Positions 1-10,306 are shown, numbered from the stretch's first letter. The stretch: DNA of 64,000 nt from Klebsiella oxytoca (GCF_009707385.1 NZ_CP046115.1:5084001-5148000), one strand, 5' to 3'. Program-made: numbers and translations. Notes: a model not told the origin generated them from the letters alone.

Positions 1-1481
1 GGCCGGTCAACGTGGGACCGCTCAACCCTCATCTCTACACCCCCAACCAGATGTTCGCCCAGAGCATGGTTTATGAGCCGCTGGTAAAATATCAGGCGGA
101 CGGTTCGGTAAAACCCTGGCTGGCCAGAAGCTGGACCCACTCGAATGACGGTAAAGTCTGGACCTTTACCCTGCGCGATGATGTGACATTCTCCAACGGT
201 GAAGCGTTTGATGCCGCTGCGGCGGCGGAGAACTTCCGCGTGGTGCTCGATAACCGCCAGCGCCACGCCTGGCTGGAGCTGGTTAATCAAATCGTCGACG
301 TTAAAGCGCTCGCCAAAAACCAGCTGCAAATCACCCTGAAAAGCGCTTATTACCCGTTCCTGCAAGAGCTGGCCCTGCCGCGCCCTTTCCGCTTTATCGC
401 CCCGTCGCAGTTCAAAGATAATGAAACCCTGCACGGCATTAAAGCGCCGATTGGCACCGGTCCGTGGGTACTGAAGGAGTCAAAGCTGAACCAATACGAC
501 GTGCTGGTGCGTAACGACCGCTACTGGGGTGAAAAGCCGCAAATTCAAAAGATCACCGTCAAAGTAATCCCCGACCCGACCACCCGCGCGGTGGCCTTTG
601 AAACCGGCGATATCGACCTGCTCTACGGCAACGAAGGGCTGCTGCCGCTTGACACCTTCGCTCGCTTCAGCCACAACCCGGCTTACCGTACCCAGCTTTC
701 CCGGCCAATAGAGACGGTAATGCTGGCGCTGAACTCCGCCAAAGCCCCAACCAACGAGCTATCGGTACGCGAAGCGCTGAACCACGCGATAAATAAACAA
801 TCGCTGATCGATAACGCCCTGTACGGCACCCAGCAGGTTGCCGATACGCTATTTGCCCCCACCGTGCCTTATGCGGACGTTGGCCTCAAGCCGCGCCGCT
901 ACGATCCACAGCAGGCGAAGGCGTTGCTGGAAAAAGCGGGCTGGACGCTACCTGAAGGAAAAGATATCCGTCAGAAAAATGGCCAACCGCTGCGTATTGA
1001 ACTGTCTTTTATCGGCACCGATGCCCTGAGTAAATCGATGGCGGAAATCATCCAGGCCGATTTGCGCCAGGTTGGCGTGGACGTGGCGCTGGTCGGCGAG
1101 GAAGAGAGCAGTATTTACGCCCGCCAGCGCGATGGCCGCTTCGGCATGATTTTCAACCGCACCTGGGGCGCGCCGTACGATCCGCATGCCTTTATGAGTT
1201 CGATGCGCGTTCCGTCGCACGCCGACTTTCAGGCGCAGCAGGGTTTAGCCGACAAACCGGTTATCGATAAAGAGATTAGCGAGGTGCTGGAAACCACCGA
1301 TGAAACGCAACGCCAGGCGCTGTATCGCGATATTCTGACCCGCCTGCACAACGATGCGGTCTACCTGCCCATCAGCTACGTCTCGATGATGGTGGTGGCC
1401 AGACCGGAGCTGGGCGCGATCCCCTACGCGCCGATTGCGTCTGAAATTCCTTTCGAACAGATTAAGCCGGTGAAACCCTGA
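1..1481 (+). CDS. nikA: NikA, periplasmic nickel-binding protein (5' end missing)
   Basis: Solute-binding protein of the nickel ABC importer; it captures a Ni-chelate in the periplasm and delivers it to NikBC. The reading frame is open from base 3 and continues into the window edge, so 492 codons are present. Compared with the 524-residue E. coli protein only about 32 residues (signal peptide and the start of the mature chain) are missing. The near-identity along the whole length and the SBP family 5 (peptide/nickel) fold signature 'GTGPW' support the name. The histidine of PSHADF, matching the direct nickel ligand His416 of mature E. coli NikA, is kept. The TGA stop shares its last base with the nikB ATG, as expected for the nikABCDE operon. 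The promoter lies outside the window. Confidence 0.97.
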   Translation, partial: PVNVGPLNPHLYTPNQMFAQSMVYEPLVKYQADGSVKPWLARSWTHSNDGKVWTFTLRDDVTFSNGEAFDAAAAAENFRVVLDNRQRHAWLELVNQIVDVKALAKNQLQITLKSAYYPFLQELALPRPFRFIAPSQFKDNETLHGIKAPIGTGPWVLKESKLNQYDVLVRNDRYWGEKPQIQKITVKVIPDPTTRAVAFETGDIDLLYGNEGLLPLDTFARFSHNPAYRTQLSRPIETVMLALNSAKAPTNELSVREALNHAINKQSLIDNALYGTQQVADTLFAPTVPYADVGLKPRRYDPQQAKALLEKAGWTLPEGKDIRQKNGQPLRIELSFIGTDALSKSMAEIIQADLRQVGVDVALVGEEESSIYARQRDGRFGMIFNRTWGAPYDPHAFMSSMRVPSHADFQAQQGLADKPVIDKEISEVLETTDETQRQALYRDILTRLHNDAVYLPISYVSMMVVARPELGAIPYAPIASEIPFEQIKPVKP

Positions 1482-2425
1482 TGTTGCATTATGTATTGCG
1501 GCGTATTCTGCTGCTGATTCCGATGATTTTCGCCGCCTCGGTGATTATCTTTCTCCTGCTGCGTCTGGGAACCGGTGACCCGGCGCTTGACTATCTACGT
1601 CTGTCAAACCTGCCGCCAACGCCGGAGATGGTCGCCTCCACTCGCGTCATGCTGGGACTGGACCAGCCGCTTATCGTGCAGTACGGCAGCTGGCTGTGGA
1701 AGGCGCTGCATCTGGATTTCGGCGTCTCGTTCGCCACCCAGCGCCCGGTACTGGATGATATGCTCAGCTTCCTGCCCGCCACGCTACAGCTGGCGGGGGC
1801 CGCGCTGGTGCTGATCCTGCTTACCTCCGTCCCGCTCGGTATCTGGGCGGCGCGCCACCGCGACCGCCTGCCGGATTTCATTGTGCGGGTTATCGCCTTC
1901 CTCGGCGTGTCGATGCCCAACTTTTGGCTGGCTTTCCTGCTGGTGATGTTCTTTTCGGTTTACCTGCAATGGCTGCCGGCAATGGGCTACGGCGGCTGGC
2001 AGCATATCGTTCTGCCTGCGGTGTCGATTGCTTTTATGTCGCTGGCGATCAACGCCCGTCTGCTGCGCGCCAGCATGCTGGAGGTCGCCGGGCAGCGTCA
2101 CGTCACCTGGGCGCGCCTGCGCGGCCTGGACGAGAAGCAGACCGAACGTCGTCATATTCTGCGCAACGCCTCGCTGCCGATGATTACCGCCGTCGGGATG
2201 CACATCGGCGAGCTGATTGGCGGCACAATGATTATTGAGAATATCTTTGCCTGGCCCGGCGTCGGGCGCTACGCCGTCTCGGCAATTTTTAACCGTGACT
2301 ACCCGGTCATTCAGTGTTTTACCCTGATGATGGTGATTGTTTTTGTAGTCTGTAACCTGCTTGTTGACCTGCTGAACGCCGCGCTCGATCCGCGTATTCG
2401 CCACCATGAAGGAGCGCATTCGTGA
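1481..2425 (+). CDS. nikB: NikB, nickel ABC transporter permease
   Basis: Inner-membrane permease subunit that pairs with NikC to form the nickel channel. The 314-residue length matches E. coli. The protein starts with a hydrophobic segment (residues about 9-30) and has further membrane spans. The ABC permease loop that docks the ATPase is visible in the segment [20 protein letters not shown], after about residue 195. The start ATG overlaps the nikA stop by one base and the end overlaps the nikC GTG start, so translation is probably coupled. Confidence 0.97.
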   Translation: MLHYVLRRILLLIPMIFAASVIIFLLLRLGTGDPALDYLRLSNLPPTPEMVASTRVMLGLDQPLIVQYGSWLWKALHLDFGVSFATQRPVLDDMLSFLPATLQLAGAALVLILLTSVPLGIWAARHRDRLPDFIVRVIAFLGVSMPNFWLAFLLVMFFSVYLQWLPAMGYGGWQHIVLPAVSIAFMSLAINARLLRASMLEVAGQRHVTWARLRGLDEKQTERRHILRNASLPMITAVGMHIGELIGGTMIIENIFAWPGVGRYAVSAIFNRDYPVIQCFTLMMVIVFVVCNLLVDLLNAALDPRIRHHEGAHS

Positions 2426-3255
2426 ACTTTTTCCTCTCTTCACGCGGGTCCGTCCGTATCTCTTTGATCATCATCTTCCTGCTGGCAGTCATTGCGCTCA
2501 CCAGCCAGTGGTGGTTGCCATATGACCCACAGGTCATTGATTTGCCTTCGCGCCTGCAGCCCCCTGACGGTCAGCACTGGCTGGGGACCGATCATCTGGG
2601 TCGCGATATCTTCTCGCGCCTGCTGGCGGCGCCCCGCGTATCGCTCGGTTCAGTGATGGCCTGCCTGCTGCTGGTTCTGGCGCTGGGTTTAATCGTTGGC
2701 GGCAGCGCGGGGCTTATCGGCGGCCGTGTCGATCAGGCCACCATGCGCGTCGCGGAGATGTTTATGACCTTCCCGACCTCGATCCTCTCTTTCTTTATGG
2801 TCGGAGTACTGGGAACCGGGTTGACCAACGTGATTATCGCCATCGCCCTGTCGCACTGGGCGTGGTACGCACGCATGGTGCGCAGCCTGACGATATCTTT
2901 GCGCCAGCGCGAGTTTGTCCTCGCTTCCCGGCTTTCCGGTGCGGGCCATATTCGGGTGTTTATCGACCATCTTGCCGGAGCGGTGATCCCCTCGCTGCTG
3001 GTGCTGGCAACGCTGGATATCGGCCATATGATGCTGCACGTCGCCGGGATGTCATTCCTCGGCCTTGGCGTCACCGCGCCAACCGCCGAATGGGGAGTGA
3101 TGATTAACGATGCCCGCCAGTATATCTGGACCCAGCCGCTGCAAATGTTCTGGCCGGGACTGGCGCTGTTTATCACCGTCATGGCGTTCAACATGGTGGG
3201 CGACGCGCTGCGCGATCGCCTGGATCCTCATTTGATCGCGGAGCATGCCCACTGA
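2422..3255 (+). CDS. nikC: NikC, nickel ABC transporter permease
   Basis: Second permease of the nickel importer, 277 residues as in E. coli. It begins with GTG, which overlaps the nikB stop by four bases; a GGAG Shine-Dalgarno sits inside the end of nikB (about 2411-2414). One N-terminal membrane span (residues about 13-30) is followed by the motif [15 protein letters not shown], typical of DppC/NikC-type permeases, and then the transmembrane permease domain. The TGA stop shares its last base with the nikD ATG. Confidence 0.97.
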   Translation: MNFFLSSRGSVRISLIIIFLLAVIALTSQWWLPYDPQVIDLPSRLQPPDGQHWLGTDHLGRDIFSRLLAAPRVSLGSVMACLLLVLALGLIVGGSAGLIGGRVDQATMRVAEMFMTFPTSILSFFMVGVLGTGLTNVIIAIALSHWAWYARMVRSLTISLRQREFVLASRLSGAGHIRVFIDHLAGAVIPSLLVLATLDIGHMMLHVAGMSFLGLGVTAPTAEWGVMINDARQYIWTQPLQMFWPGLALFITVMAFNMVGDALRDRLDPHLIAEHAH

Positions 3256-4015
3256 TGCCGCAACGAATTGAACTGCAAAACATTACCTTACGTGCCGAAC
3301 GCTCGCTGGTGCATAACGTTTCGCTGACGATCCAACGCGGACGCGTGCTGGCGCTGGTAGGCGGTAGCGGCAGTGGGAAATCGCTGACCTGCGCGGCGGC
3401 GCTGGGTATTGTTCCCTCCGGCGTACGCCAGACGGCGGGGATGATTCTTGCTGACGGCCAGCCGGTTTCCCCCTGCAAACTGCGCGGCAGTACAATCGCC
3501 ACCGTTATGCAGAACCCGCGTAGCGCCTTTAACCCGCTGCACACCATGGCGACCCATGCGCGGGAAACTTGCCGGGCATTGGGTAAACCCTCAGACGACG
3601 CCACGCTTATCGCGGTCCTCGAAGCCGTTGGGCTGGAGGAGGCGCAGCGCGTGCTGAAGCTTTATCCGTTTGAGATGAGCGGCGGTATGCTGCAGCGAAT
3701 GATGATTGCCCTGGCGCTGCTGTGCGATGCGCCGTTTATCGTCGCCGACGAACCGACCACCGATCTGGACGCTGTGGCCCAGGCGCGCATTCTCGATCTG
3801 CTGGCAGACATCATGCAAAACCGCGGGCCGGGGATGCTGCTGGTCACCCACGATATGGGCGTCGTGGCGCGGCTGGCGGACGATGTGGCGGTGATGGATA
3901 ACGGCAGCCTCGTAGAACAGGGCGATGTTACAACGATATTCAGCTCTCCGCGGCACGCCATCACCCGCGGTCTGGTAGCGGCGCATCTCGCCCTTTATGG
4001 TCTGGAGCTGGCCCT

Positions 4016-4019
<4 letters not shown>
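3255..4019 (+). CDS. nikD: NikD, nickel ABC transporter ATPase
   Basis: One of two ATPases that energise nickel import. The Walker A motif GGSGSGKS is at residues 36-43, the ABC signature appears as MSGGMLQR, and Walker B is [12 protein letters not shown]. The signature deviates from LSGGQ, as is usual for NikD-like subunits that pair with a second canonical ATPase. The 254-residue length equals the E. coli protein. It overlaps both nikC (one base) and nikE (four bases). Confidence 0.97.
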
Positions 4020-5208
<1,189 letters not shown>

Positions 5209-5342
5209 AGCGCAGGCCAGTGCAACGTACGGAACTCGATATAACAGCCGCTGAATGATAAAAGGCGGCGCATTTGATTAAATGAATGACACATCAAATT
5301 TATCAGTATGTTCATTCAGCCACACGCTGGCGGGAAAAATCG

Positions 5343-5621
5343 CTAGCCGGGCTTTTTTATTCCCAGTCGAATATCAGCAATTGCGTTAAGTAATCTCATT
5401 AATTCTGGAGCCAGCTGATAAAAAGCAAGCCCCTTTTCCGTTAAGATGACCTTTCTGATATTCCTGCCGCGCTTAATCAGATTAAAACCCAGAGAATTTT
5501 CAAGCGCACAAATGCTCGCCGTTATTAATAATGGATCCGTAGCAAGCCTCTGCGCAGCCTGATGAATATCGCCCATCTGTACCATAAGCATAAATATTTC
5601 GACTTCTGACTTTTTCATCAC
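5343..5621 (-). CDS. LysR-type DNA-binding domain protein without effector domain
   Basis: A 92-residue protein consisting only of a LysR-like winged helix-turn-helix (residues about 5-65: scanning helix AAQRLATDPLLITASICALENSLG, then a wing region NIRKVILTEKGLAFY). Normal LysR regulators are about 300 residues and continue with a sugar-binding-like sensor domain; here the frame stops after a short helix. GTG at 5621 or ATG at 5618 can start it; the Shine-Dalgarno is weak. It is convergent with nikR and divergent from the sigma-54 operon beginning at 5962. It may be a free-standing DNA-binding protein or the remnant of a decayed regulator. Confidence 0.6.
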   Translation of the reverse strand: MMKKSEVEIFMLMVQMGDIHQAAQRLATDPLLITASICALENSLGFNLIKRGRNIRKVILTEKGLAFYQLAPELMRLLNAIADIRLGIKKPG

Positions 5622-5743
5622 CGGTGCGCTCTTACTAAAAAACCTCCCCCACTTTTTAAGCGGTTAAAAAAACATTGTCAATAAACAATCAATTGCCCTC
5701 TGGTTTACACAAGAAATAAAAGTGAGAGGCCTATAACGCTTCC

Positions 5744-5779
5744 ATTTAATTTTGCAATTCATGCATTTCAAAATTAAAT
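5744..5779. promoter_or_regulatory. Perfect 11-bp inverted repeat, candidate activator site
   Basis: The arm ATTTAATTTTG (5744-5754) and its exact reverse complement (5769-5779) are separated by 14 bp containing an ATGCAT palindrome. The centre lies about 175 bp upstream of the expected start site of the sigma-54 promoter, the usual distance for an enhancer-type site. I infer that the PrpR-like activator encoded at 10553-12442 binds here. Confidence 0.45.
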
Positions 5780-5870
5780 AAACCTCACGACAGGCACAAG
5801 TAAATATGTGAGAGGAATCACCAGACGCCAGCCTGCAACAAAAAAACAATAAATAAATTACCCATAATTA

Positions 5871-5902
5871 TCATGATGTTAAATGCAAAACAGTCATCAT
5901 GA
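5871..5902. promoter_or_regulatory. Perfect 8-bp inverted repeat next to the -24 element
   Basis: TCATGATG (5871-5878) and CATCATGA (5895-5902) form an exact inverted repeat with a 16-bp spacer, ending eight bases before the -24 element. The position would suit a second activator site or a repressor site; the divergent HTH-only protein is a possible ligand. This is inference from position and symmetry only. Confidence 0.35.
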
Positions 5903-5910
5903 AAATTTTA

Positions 5911-5926
5911 TGGCACAGCGTATGCA
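5911..5926 (+). promoter_or_regulatory. Sigma-54 (-24/-12) promoter
   Basis: The sequence TGGCACAGCGTATGCA fits the RpoN consensus TGGCACG-N4-TTGCW. The invariant GG and GC are present with the correct register, and only two non-invariant positions differ. The GC lies at 5924-5925, placing the start of transcription near 5937. That is 25 bases before the ATG at 5962, with a GGAG Shine-Dalgarno at 5950-5953. The sigma-54 activator gene at the end of the same cluster supports it independently. Confidence 0.85.
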
Positions 5927-5961
5927 ATTAACTACTCGTAAACCACACTGGAGATAGTTAA

Positions 5962-6915
5962 ATGACGTATAAAATTTTACTCCCACAGGAAATCATGGCA
6001 GAAGGGAGAGCATATCTGGAAAGCCGCGGCTATGAACTGATTAACGGTTCAGGGATGGAAGAAGAAGATATCATTCGCGACATCGTAGATTGTGACGGGA
6101 TTATTGTACGCCTTTCAAAAATGTCCGATCGCGTATTTGAGGCGGCTAAAAAGCTGAAAGTCGTTGCCCGTCACGGTGCCGGTTATGATACGGTCGATCT
6201 GGAGTCAGCGAAACGACACGGCGTGGTCGTATTAAATGCGCCGATTGCTAACAGTATGTCCGTCGCTGAACTGGCAATATTTTATATGCTGCACTGCTCG
6301 CGTAATTTCAAGCTGGTGCAGGAAAAGATGCTGGAAGATTATTACTGGGCAAAACTGCGCACACCAAAAGTGGAGCTGGATGGTAAAACGCTGGGCTTAA
6401 TTGGCGTAGGGAATATTGGTTCGCGCGTGGCAATAAAAGCGCTGCATGGCTTTAATATGAAAGTTATCGCCTACGATCCGTATAAAACTCAGCAGCAGAT
6501 CCCTGAAGGCGTAGAGCTCACCGACGATTTTGACCGTATTTTCAAAGAGAGCGACTTCGTTTCTTTGCACTGTCCAACCACGGCGGAAACCACCGATTTT
6601 GTCGGTGAGAAACAGTTTTCCATGATGAAGCCCAGCGCCTATTTCATTAATACCGCGCGCGGAAAACTGGTTGATGAAAAAGCGCTGTATCACGCATTGA
6701 GCACTCACGCCATTGCCGGCGCCGGCGTCGATGTTTTAAAGAAAGAGCCGTTTGATGCCAACGATCCAATTTTCGCGCTGAGCAATATCGTTATTGCTCC
6801 GCACATAGGCGCCGCCACTATCGAAGCCACCGACAGAGCCTCACTCCATTCCGCTATTGGCATTGATGAAGTTTTATCCGGTAAGAAACCGTCCTGGCCG
6901 GTTCCAGGTTTTTAA
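5962..6915 (+). CDS. D-2-hydroxyacid dehydrogenase (phosphoglycerate dehydrogenase-like)
   Basis: NAD-dependent oxidoreductase of the D-isomer-specific 2-hydroxyacid dehydrogenase family, presumed to interconvert a 2-hydroxy acid and its 2-oxo acid in the cytosol. The Rossmann motif GVGNIG is at residues 148-153, followed by Asp172 at the end of the next strand, which favours NAD over NADP. The catalytic triad Arg233, Glu262, His281 is intact. At 317 residues it lacks the regulatory ACT domain of SerA. It is the first gene of the sigma-54 operon, with an RBS at 5950-5953. The substrate cannot be told from sequence; the neighbours suggest an intermediate of organic-acid breakdown rather than serine synthesis. 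Confidence 0.85.
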   Translation: MTYKILLPQEIMAEGRAYLESRGYELINGSGMEEEDIIRDIVDCDGIIVRLSKMSDRVFEAAKKLKVVARHGAGYDTVDLESAKRHGVVVLNAPIANSMSVAELAIFYMLHCSRNFKLVQEKMLEDYYWAKLRTPKVELDGKTLGLIGVGNIGSRVAIKALHGFNMKVIAYDPYKTQQQIPEGVELTDDFDRIFKESDFVSLHCPTTAETTDFVGEKQFSMMKPSAYFINTARGKLVDEKALYHALSTHAIAGAGVDVLKKEPFDANDPIFALSNIVIAPHIGAATIEATDRASLHSAIGIDEVLSGKKPSWPVPGF

Positions 6916-6926
6916 GGAGAAAAAAC

Positions 6927-7625
6927 ATGACTATTGGTAACCGTATTTTTTTAAAGCGTCCGAACTATAACGTCGATCTTCTTAAAGAATTTGAGCACCT
7001 TCCGGCGGCGAATATAGCTGACACAATGAACCGGATCGCCGTGCTGGGTAACGGAATTAAACGTATTTCTTCGCCGAAAAAACCGATTATGGCGGGCTTT
7101 GCTATCACGGTAAAAGCACGAGCGGGCGATAACCTGATGCTGCATGCCGCGCTGGATATGGCGGGAGAAAACGATGTCATTGTGGTCTCCAACGAAGGCG
7201 ATCGTTCACGCGCATTAATGGGCGAGATCATGGTGGCTTATGCCCACTACATGAAGAAAATCGCCGGTATCGTGCTGGACGGACCTATCCGCGATATCGA
7301 TGCGCTGTCGACTCTCGATTTTCCTTTGTTCGCCACCGGTTCCAACCCCGCGGGTCCTTTTAAGCAAGGCCCCGGAGAGGTAAACACGCCGATTGCCGTT
7401 GGCGGCGTCGCGGTTTGCCCCGGCGACCTGATTGTTGGCGATGCGGATGGCGTGATTGTTATCCCACTCGGCGACGCGCAAGCCGTGCTGGATAAAGCCA
7501 AAGAGTATGCAAAATTCGATGCAAATAAAGTAGAAGCGGCAAAAAACGGCACCGCGAATCGCCAATGGGTTAAAAAATCACTGGATGAATCGGGCGTTGA
7601 GTTTATCGACGACACGTATCGTTAA
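6927..7625 (+). CDS. RraA/HMG-aldolase-like protein
   Basis: Member of the RraA fold family, which includes 4-hydroxy-4-methyl-2-oxoglutarate (HMG) and 4-carboxy-4-hydroxy-2-oxoadipate aldolases. Residues fitting the metal-dependent aldolase site are present: GE at 99-100, Arg122-Asp123 in DGPIRD, and the family motif DADGVIVIP at 172-180. With 232 residues it is longer than E. coli RraA (161), the RNase E inhibitor. The retained Arg-Asp pair and the catabolic neighbours favour an aldolase or decarboxylase over an RNase regulator. A strong AAGGAG precedes the ATG and only 11 bases separate it from the dehydrogenase, so the two are co-translated. Confidence 0.8.
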   Translation: MTIGNRIFLKRPNYNVDLLKEFEHLPAANIADTMNRIAVLGNGIKRISSPKKPIMAGFAITVKARAGDNLMLHAALDMAGENDVIVVSNEGDRSRALMGEIMVAYAHYMKKIAGIVLDGPIRDIDALSTLDFPLFATGSNPAGPFKQGPGEVNTPIAVGGVAVCPGDLIVGDADGVIVIPLGDAQAVLDKAKEYAKFDANKVEAAKNGTANRQWVKKSLDESGVEFIDDTYR

Positions 7626-7645
7626 TTTGATTAAATAATATCAGA

Positions 7646-7673
7646 CCACGGCTCTCCGACGAGCCGTGGCTTT
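7646..7673 (+). terminator. Intercistronic hairpin inside the operon
   Basis: A perfect 9-bp GC-rich stem (7646-7654 with 7661-7669) around a 6-base loop, followed by only three Ts. It lies between the RraA-like gene and the transporter gene. It could be a partial terminator or an mRNA-stabilising stem that makes the enzymes more abundant than the transporter. Confidence 0.55.
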
Positions 7674-7691
7674 AAAGCAAAGGTAACAAAT

Positions 7692-9086
7692 ATGCTTTAT
7701 TTAAAACTCTTACCCATTATCTTTTTTCCCGTTTTATTTTGGATAATACCTCATCCGGAAGGCGTCTCCGCCCCCACCTGGCATATGGTCGGTATTTATC
7801 TGGCGATGCTATGCGGGCTGGTTTTACGTCCGTTTACTGATGCAGTTATTATGTTGATAATCCTTGGATTTGCCTCCCTGGTTCTCGATCCCGGCCCTCT
7901 TTTCGCCGGCTTCGGCAGCCCGATGGTCTGGTTTATCATCAGCGCATTTATTATTTGCAAAGCGTTTGTCATTACTGGCTTAGGTAAACGTATCGCCTAT
8001 CTGCTGCTGAGACGCTATGGTAAAAATACCCTTACCCTGGGATATTTGATGATGGTCACGGATACCGTGCTGGCTCCGGCAACCGGATCAAACATGTCCC
8101 GTTCGGGGGGAATTACCTATCCCATATTCAGAAATATCGCCGAAGCGCTGGGTTCGAAGCCCGACGATGGCAGCCGCAAAATAGGCGCCTATCTGACCAT
8201 CCTGATGTATGTCGTTTCTATGGGCACCTCCAGCCTGTTCCTGACGGGGATGGCGACCAACTCCATTACCGTGTCGCTGGCTAACGAGATCATGAAAGTT
8301 AATCTCGAGTGGATGACCTGGTTCAAAGCCGCCGTTGTTCCCGCCGGGCTGGTGCTGCTGCTCGCACCGTGGATACTGTATAAAATCTATGCTCCTAAGC
8401 TCAAAGTTATTGATAACGTCAACGAAATTGCCGAGAAGGGGCTGAATGAACTGGGTCCGGTCAAGCGTGAAGAAAAGCTGTTGATCGTGTTCTTTATTCT
8501 GGGTGTATTAGGCTGGATGACGGGCTCTCTCACCGGTATCGCCTTCATTCCCGTCGGCCTGGCCTTCCTCGCCTGCCTGCTGCTTTTCGGCGTACTAAGC
8601 TGGAACGATGTGGTAAGCGAAAAATCGGCCTGGCAGACGTTCGTCTGGTACGGTGCGTTTTATGGTTGCGCGGTTGCGCTATCAAAAGGCGGATTCTATG
8701 TCTTTCTGGTCGACGTCATTAAAAACTATCTCGACCTGTCGCATCTGAATGAAATCAGCGCTATTGCCGTGCTGGTCTTTATCAGCCTTGCGGTCCGCTA
8801 CTTCTTCGTCTCTAATAGCGCGTTTGTTGTCTCTTTCTATCCGGTACTCTTTACTCTGGGAATGACGACTCAGGCGCATCCGATGTACGTGGCGCTTTCT
8901 CTGGCCTTCTCCGCAGGCTACGGCGCATTGCTGACGCATTATGGCAACGGCGCTGGCGTATTTACCTTCTCCAGCGGCTATGTCCCGCAAAAAACGTTCT
9001 GGTTGCTGGGGACCGTCATGGTACTAGTTAACGTATTAGTCTTCTTCTTAATTGGTATTCCTTACTGGAAGTTTATCGGCATTTAA
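7692..9086 (+). CDS. DASS/SLC13-family carboxylate transporter
   Basis: Inner-membrane transporter of the divalent-anion:sodium symporter family (CitT, TtdT and VcINDY are relatives), presumed to import a di- or tricarboxylate or an acylated organic acid. At 464 residues with about 11-12 hydrophobic segments it has the usual size. The two carboxylate/sodium-binding 'SNT' tips are recognisable but altered: SNM at residues 133-135 (in ATGSNMSRSGG) and SNS in FFVSNSAFVV in the second half. The altered third position suggests substrate preference unlike classical C4-dicarboxylate carriers. It lies between the RraA-like and amidohydrolase genes and has an AAAGG-type RBS at about 7678-7683. Confidence 0.85.
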   Translation: MLYLKLLPIIFFPVLFWIIPHPEGVSAPTWHMVGIYLAMLCGLVLRPFTDAVIMLIILGFASLVLDPGPLFAGFGSPMVWFIISAFIICKAFVITGLGKRIAYLLLRRYGKNTLTLGYLMMVTDTVLAPATGSNMSRSGGITYPIFRNIAEALGSKPDDGSRKIGAYLTILMYVVSMGTSSLFLTGMATNSITVSLANEIMKVNLEWMTWFKAAVVPAGLVLLLAPWILYKIYAPKLKVIDNVNEIAEKGLNELGPVKREEKLLIVFFILGVLGWMTGSLTGIAFIPVGLAFLACLLLFGVLSWNDVVSEKSAWQTFVWYGAFYGCAVALSKGGFYVFLVDVIKNYLDLSHLNEISAIAVLVFISLAVRYFFVSNSAFVVSFYPVLFTLGMTTQAHPMYVALSLAFSAGYGALLTHYGNGAGVFTFSSGYVPQKTFWLLGTVMVLVNVLVFFLIGIPYWKFIGI

Positions 9087-9098
9087 CAGGAGCATAAA

Positions 9099-10262
9099 AT
9101 GAAACTGGATATTCTGATTAAAAACGGTCTGGTCGCTGATATCGAAAGCCACGATTATATTAATCGTAACATTGGCATTATCGGTAATCGTATCGTTGAC
9201 TTAAATGCCGTTGATGATTTACAGGCCGAAACGGTTATTGATGCCGCAGGTTGTATCGTGCTTCCTGGCTTAATCGACTTCCATGGCCATTTTTTTCATG
9301 GTGGAACCGCCATCAGCGTTAACCCTGATATCATATGCCTGCCCAACGGGGTCACCAGCGTGGTGGATGCAGGCAGCAGCGGCTGGGTGAACTATCAGCT
9401 GTTTCGAAACAGCGTCATGAATACTTCAATGACCAAAATAAAAAGCTACCTGAACGTAGTCAACGTCGGCCTTTCCACTCTTGGAGGCGGGCCTACGGGT
9501 TATCTTGAAAATACGAATCCTGCGAACTATAACGAAGAGAAAATTACTCAAACGCTGAATAGCAACCGAGACAATATTCTGGGTTTGAAATTACGCTACA
9601 GTCAGGATATTGCCAAAGGAAAACAATATGCCAGCGATCCGCTTTTATCTACGGTCTCCCTGGCGCGTAAACTCGATACTTCTATTTGCGTGCACGTTAC
9701 CGATTCTTTGCTCTGCGCGGACGAACTGATTCGCTATTTTAATGCTGATGATATTTACGCCCACTGCTTCCACGGTACCGGTCACTCGATTCTCGATGAG
9801 CAGGGTCAAGTCTACTCGGCAATAAAAGAGGCTCAAACCAGAGGGGTTATTTTCGATTGTTCAAACGGCGTCGCCCACTTCGATTTTAACGTTGCCAGTA
9901 AAGCTATGGAGCAGGGATTCTATCCTGATATCATTAGTACCGACCTCACCTTACGAAATAGTTTACGAACGGATAAAGTCTACAGTCTGCTCCACGTCAT
10001 GTCGAAATATCTTAATATGGGAATGTCCTTCTTTGATGTCCTGCGCGCGGTTACCACCACGCCAGCGCGCTTAATGAAGATGCAGGGGCAAATTGGCACC
10101 CTGGCTCCCGGCGCTTTTGCTGACATATCCATTATTAAGCTACGCAAAGAAAAAATCATGTTTGAAGATACTCAAGGGGTCAAAATTGAAGGCGACCGGT
10201 ACATTGATAACTGCGCGACGCTGTGCAACGGTCAAATTGTCTACCGCCGCCTGCATTTCTAA
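9099..10262 (+). CDS. Amidohydrolase-superfamily metallohydrolase (deacylase-like)
   Basis: A 387-residue TIM-barrel metal-dependent hydrolase. The metal ligands of a binuclear amidohydrolase are visible: HGH at residues 62-64, Lys164 (in GLKLRYS, a likely carboxylated lysine), His199, His222 and Asp282 (STDLT). It resembles the 'amidohydrolase/deacetylase' subgroup, whose studied members remove acyl groups from N- or O-acylated acids. N- and C-terminal strands form the usual composite beta-sandwich (GCIVLPGLIDFHGH and GAFADISIIK). RBS AGGAG at 9089-9093. As the last operon gene it may unmask the imported compound before cleavage by the RraA-like protein; the substrate is unknown. Confidence 0.82.
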   Translation: MKLDILIKNGLVADIESHDYINRNIGIIGNRIVDLNAVDDLQAETVIDAAGCIVLPGLIDFHGHFFHGGTAISVNPDIICLPNGVTSVVDAGSSGWVNYQLFRNSVMNTSMTKIKSYLNVVNVGLSTLGGGPTGYLENTNPANYNEEKITQTLNSNRDNILGLKLRYSQDIAKGKQYASDPLLSTVSLARKLDTSICVHVTDSLLCADELIRYFNADDIYAHCFHGTGHSILDEQGQVYSAIKEAQTRGVIFDCSNGVAHFDFNVASKAMEQGFYPDIISTDLTLRNSLRTDKVYSLLHVMSKYLNMGMSFFDVLRAVTTTPARLMKMQGQIGTLAPGAFADISIIKLRKEKIMFEDTQGVKIEGDRYIDNCATLCNGQIVYRRLHF

Positions 10263-10276
10263 TCAATAATTATTAA

Positions 10277-10306
10277 GCCTTACGCCATCCTTTGCGTAAG
10301 GCTTTT
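10277..10306 (+). terminator. Rho-independent terminator of the sigma-54 operon
   Basis: A perfect 9-bp stem (GCCTTACGC at 10277-10285 with 10294-10302), an 8-base loop and a short T tract, 14 bases after the amidohydrolase stop. It separates the operon from the regulator gene, which must have its own promoter. Confidence 0.85.

Larger units (their letters stand above)
5622..5961. promoter_or_regulatory. Regulatory region of the sigma-54 operon
   Basis: An AT-rich 340-bp region between the HTH-only gene and the four-gene operon. It holds a perfect 11-bp inverted repeat (5744-5754 / 5769-5779), a GTGAGAGG direct repeat (5722-5729 and 5808-5815), a second perfect 8-bp inverted repeat (5871-5878 / 5895-5902) and a -24/-12 promoter (5911-5926). 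No convincing IHF consensus was found between the distal repeat and the promoter, although A-tracts around 5840-5860 could bend the DNA. A short open frame at 5664-5849 on the minus strand has no recognisable features and is not called. Confidence 0.7.

Noticed and set aside
5209..5342. Possible NikR operator or terminator after nikR
   Set aside because: No GTATGA-N16-TCATAC palindrome is present, and the GCCGC/GCGGC stem there is weak without a T tract.
5664..5849. 61-codon minus-strand frame in the sigma-54 control region
   Set aside because: No RBS, no recognisable domain, and it covers the proposed activator site.
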